Assembly (NCBI RefSeq): GCF_040802235.1 | Contig: NC_133161.1 | Location: 16,013,001-16,077,000, forward strand | DNA: 64,000 bases | Source: Manis javanica | Taxonomy: Eukaryota; Chordata; Mammalia; Pholidota; Manidae | Reading direction: 5' to 3' | Shown here: positions 60,646 to 64,000 of the stretch, piece after piece | Layout of the letters: each line of letters starts with the position of its first letter | How positions within the stretch are numbered: the first letter of the stretch is position 1 | Notes under the pieces: model-generated | Database searches by the model: none | Told to the model about the DNA's origin: nothing | Seen by the model: only the letters and a program-made list of their open reading frames with translations | Translations under genes and position numbers: made by a program

Positions 60646-61349
60646 GTCATTGTTAGTTAATGGCTTCCCACTCTATTCTGTGGGCAATTTATCCTCATAA
60701 TTAAATTGGTAAGCTTATAGAAACTGCTATTTCTCAGAACTTGATCTATCTTAATAAGATAATTCTTTTTCAAGGGTAGAAAACATAAAACTGAGCAACT
60801 TGAATGCTATCCTCAACATTTCATTGAAATAAGAGAAGCTGGATATTACTTAGACTAGTTAAAATGATGCAGACAGAGGCAGGACAAGAGTTCAAACATT
60901 AGTAAACATTGTTATTATAGGTCAAAACGGCATGACTTGAGTTTTCATTTGGCAAACCTAGTCTCAGTTTTGGAGTAAAGTCTCAGTTCTCCACAGCAAA
61001 AGAGAGTCCCTAAACCTCACAATGTCACTTTGACATTCCATCATTTGTTTCCATTGCATAAGACCTCTCGCTTCAAAACCTACCAAGAATTCAAGCGTTG
61101 ATGAATGTCGGTCATGCATTTTACATTACGTTTTGCACAAAGATAAAGAAGTTGATGGGAAATGAGAGTAAGGTAGCTTGACCAACCCCTCAAAAGGAGT
61201 CTTAGAATCAACTAGTAAAAGCCACATCTCCTAAACTAAAGGACTGTGTGCCTCCCACTGTACTGCATTACACCTCCTGTTAGCTTCTCAGTCAAAGCTC
61301 GGCATCTTGACGAATTTACCTATATTGCACTGCCCCATTCATTAATCCC
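60646..61349. other. Unassigned stretch
   Basis: No gene or repeat named. Confidence 0.3.
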
Positions 61350-61740
61350 AAATTCAAAAATGGCTGCCTTGTTTACTAAATAGCTGTATTGGGCAGTCAG
61401 CTGGGCTGAGGCTCGAATGGGATGGGTTCACCAGCTGCCCTTTCCTGAATATTTCTCTCTGAATAGTTACCACCGTCTTCTTGTCCTGACATTGAACTTC
61501 AACAGGCAACCGTGAGAAGGAAGCCCTGAGGAGTCTCCTGAGGGGCCCGAGATTGAGAAGGGACAGGAGACTCATAACGGATGTTCCTATCTCTAAACCA
61601 GGGACTTGGTGAGAACAGCACCTGACGCAGGAAAATCCTGAAGAGCTACGAACCCCAAAGGATGTCGACCAGACTAATAAAAGCCCCAGGAAGTCCAGCC
61701 GCTGGCCCCATCTTGCCTCCTTGCACATCTAGTTCCTAGC
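61350..61740. other. GC-elevated block, possibly LTR-like
   Basis: Moderately GC-rich, with an 'aataaaagccccagg' polyadenylation-type motif at about 61,676. That layout resembles the R region of an LTR, but no TG...CA boundaries or target duplication were found. A 124-codon - frame (61354-61728) has no domain. Confidence 0.3.
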
Positions 61741-61746
61741 AGCCTG

Positions 61747-61840
61747 CAGGATGTGGCCTTTGTACCCATCCTCAAATCACTCTGCGGCTACTGCAGGCCC
61801 TGGAGTCAGGCTGGAAATAACAGAAGCAAGATGACAGTTC
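61747..61840 (+). repeat. 95-bp direct repeat, copy 1
   Basis: Begins 'caggatgtggcctttgta'. Copy 2 at 62433-62527 matches with about 13 substitutions and one single-base indel by eye, about 85% identity. Homology is confined to this stretch. Not recognised as a known repeat. Confidence 0.9.
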
Positions 61841-62432
61841 TTGCTGGGATCCTGCCAGCCTCTCCATGATTTAAGGAAGAGCCTCAAGGAGGAAAGAGTC
61901 AGATGTTGAAAGATTTCCAGGTTTCCTTAAGAAGGCATTGTGTTGTATTCCTGTTGGAAAGACTGATGAGGCCTTAAAGGAGGTTATAATTCACAAAGGT
62001 TCCAGGTATACTTTCCCTGTAATCAACAACTGCCTTAAGTTGGTGAATAATTTGATCAAATGGAGTTTTAAATCAAAGACATAAGAGTTTAACTAGGAAC
62101 TGTTCTTGTCCTACTGAAGTTAATAGGCAGCTGTGCAGATCTTTTCCCCTGCCAAGATTTTCACAAACTCACAGGGGAGAGGGACTTTGAAACAAGCATT
62201 GAGCTAAGTGTGTAAAGGGAAACAGTTACCACTGCAATAGGCTATGGTTTGCTTCCTACACCAGCCAGGAGGGTTGACCACCTAGAGGAGACCAGCAGGA
62301 GAAGGTGTGGGCCCTGGAGGATTATAAAACCAACCAAGATGAGCAGAGCTGGAGGACACCCCTTCCATGTTTTGCTTGTTTTATGTTTAATACTGCATGG
62401 CAGTATTAACGGCAGTATTAACCTTTTTCCTA
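61841..62432. other. Spacer between direct repeats
   Basis: About 590 bp with no gene. A 13-bp tandem pair, 'ggcagtattaac' twice, lies at about 62,399-62,422, just before copy 2. Confidence 0.4.
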
Positions 62433-62527
62433 CAGGATGTGGCCTCTATATCCATCCTCAAATCACTGTGCAGCTACTGCAGGCCCTGGACTCAGATTGG
62501 AAATGATGGAAGCAAGAATGATAGTTT
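62433..62527 (+). repeat. 95-bp direct repeat, copy 2
   Basis: Begins 'caggatgtggcctctata'. See copy 1 at 61747-61840. The two starts are 686 bp apart. Confidence 0.9.
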
Positions 62528-63084
62528 CACAATATTTTAATTCTCTGACTCCTGAACTTTTAGCTTGATAACTCTCGAATATTAATGTGCATAAACACAT
62601 TTTGCAAAATTGTTTAAAATGCAGATTGCCCCTACTGCTACCCCCAATCATCTTCACAAGCCTGGGTTACACTCCAGCATCTCCATTTTTAGCAAGTCCC
62701 CTAAATGATTTGATATAGTTGCAGTACTTCCTGGTCCCAGTGCTTCTATCCTGTCAGCCACCCACCACCATCACCACCTCCTTTGTCCCACCCACTTCAG
62801 TCCATCTATGTTACCTGCTTTTCCAGTCCCCGATACATTAGAAATCTTTGATCACAAAGAACTCTGGGGGCATATTAATGTATGGAAAGGAAGGCAAAAT
62901 CAGTGTAGCTGTGGCATCCCCTAGAAGGATGTTTGCATTTTTACCAGGAAGGTCAAATCCGAGTCACTCTGGGTCCTGGGGAAGTCTCCCAATCCTTGGG
63001 ACTCTTGAATTCTCTCTAGGAAGTCCTGATGGTCCTGGGAATAATTTAAAACAGAGGTGGTTGTACCAGAATAAAGCTTTGATC
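62528..63084. other. Unassigned stretch
   Basis: No gene or repeat named. Confidence 0.3.
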
Positions 63085-63215
63085 ATAAGGCTAGAAGGGG
63101 TCTTTGAGATTAAGAACCTATAGGTCAGAAAAGCAAAACCCACAGAGATGAAGTGATAGAATCATGTCAAATTCACTGCCACTAGTGACACTGCGAGGAC
63201 ACAATCTAAGTGGCC
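63085..63215 (-). repeat. Possible MIR fragment, reverse strand
   Basis: 'gaaggggtctttgagattaa', 'cccacagagatgaagtgata' resemble the reverse of a MIR-type SINE (GATTACCAAGTCCAACCC...GAGAAGTGAAGTGACTTGCCC). Decayed. Confidence 0.4.
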
Positions 63216-64000
63216 CATCTCTTCCCACCAATGGCGTGTGCATGTGTAGAGCAGGGGTGGAGGCTCTGAAGAACATTATTGAGCCTTGAATGAACCTGGC
63301 TTTCCTGGGGTTGTAATCAATTTGTCTGTTGGGTGCACTTCGATCCCAACCACCACAGGTCCACCCTGGCCATCAAAGACCAGAGAAGATGAACAAAGAT
63401 GTCTGGAGACCATTATGTCTATAAAATCAATTTGCTACAGTTTTGCCTGGAAGAAGCTATATTCTACCTAAAAACATGATATATGAAAAATTGGGGTCCA
63501 GAGATGAGATAAGGACACTCAAAACCACCCCATGTGTCGAGGCTCAGAACTGTACAGAAGCCCCCACCAGGTTTCAAATACCTTGCTGGGTATAGTTGCC
63601 CCTCCTGTCAAGCATACTTATGGTCACACTTGATCAGTATTCCTGGGAGACATGAGCCTCATATTTTAGATAATTGCAGGAGGCTTTTCTCCAATAAAAA
63701 AAAAATACACTTAAGAATGAAAAAATTCAAAAAATAATAAAACTACCACTATTAAAAGCTGCCTGCCTTACCTGTGAAATCACATTTTGACTTCTGCTCT
63801 CCTGGCTTTTCAAGTAGGCAATGATTTTAAAAAGCAATGCACTAGCTCCGACCTCTTTCCCTAAAATGCAAATTTTCTTGTAAAAAGTATGTTTACTGCC
63901 ATAGGTACCATGCCAAGTGTAAGCAGTAAATCCAGGCTGACTCTGTCTTGCATATCTGTGGTGTGTATAGGTCCCTATTTGTGTCTCTTTGTGTGTACGT
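63216..64000. other. Unassigned stretch, no gene seen
   Basis: An A-rich run lies at about 63,690-63,705 and a GT-rich end at 63,955-63,998. No gene. Confidence 0.3.

Noticed and set aside
1..64000. CRISPR arrays, operons, prokaryotic genes
   Set aside because: No regularly spaced short repeats with unique spacers, no ribosome-binding sites or gene packing; the repeat content is mammalian.

Overview
The window looks like a non-coding, repeat-rich stretch of a placental mammal nuclear genome. The evidence is many decayed interspersed repeats recognisable by eye: L2 and MIR, which are old mammalian families; MER20-like and MER5A-like hAT transposons, which are eutherian; and many L1 fragments of the old L1M type. 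I saw no primate Alu, no rodent B1/B2 and no carnivore or ruminant tRNA-SINE of the kinds I know, so the species is left open. All repeat names rest on my memory of family consensus sequences; no alignment was run.

I could not support any protein-coding gene, rRNA, tRNA or CRISPR array. The open reading frames are short, carry no recognisable domain, and mostly lie in repeats. The exceptions in length, 457 codons on + and 302 codons on -, overlap each other inside a CpG island at about 13.4-14.1 kb, where stop codons are rare because of base composition.

Layout. 0-3.2 kb: an L2 3' end, an LTR-like element and a MIR. 3.2-6.3 kb: a long + strand L2 copy broken by a 43-44 bp CpG-rich minisatellite, a purine tract and a solo LTR with TG...CA ends. 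6.3-11.3 kb: mostly unassigned sequence with MIR fragments. 11.3-15.3 kb: a GC-rich block centred on the CpG island. 15.3-33 kb: AT-rich sequence with L1 fragments on both strands, L2, MIR and a second solo LTR of the same family with a perfect 5-bp target duplication. 33-40 kb: L1 remnants holding two inverted duplications, one a perfect 114-bp pair 3.9 kb apart, the other a 42-bp pair 0.66 kb apart, plus a 144-bp purine tract. 40-50 kb: more L1, CR1/L3-like, MIR and L2. 50-64 kb: three hAT transposons, L2 and MIR tails, a strong CTCF-type motif and a 95-bp direct duplication.

The most interesting signals are structural. The perfect inverted duplication interrupts an old L1 and looks like a recent templated insertion. 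The CpG island has no identifiable gene, and the minisatellite has grown inside an L2. I found no new multi-gene system and do not claim one.
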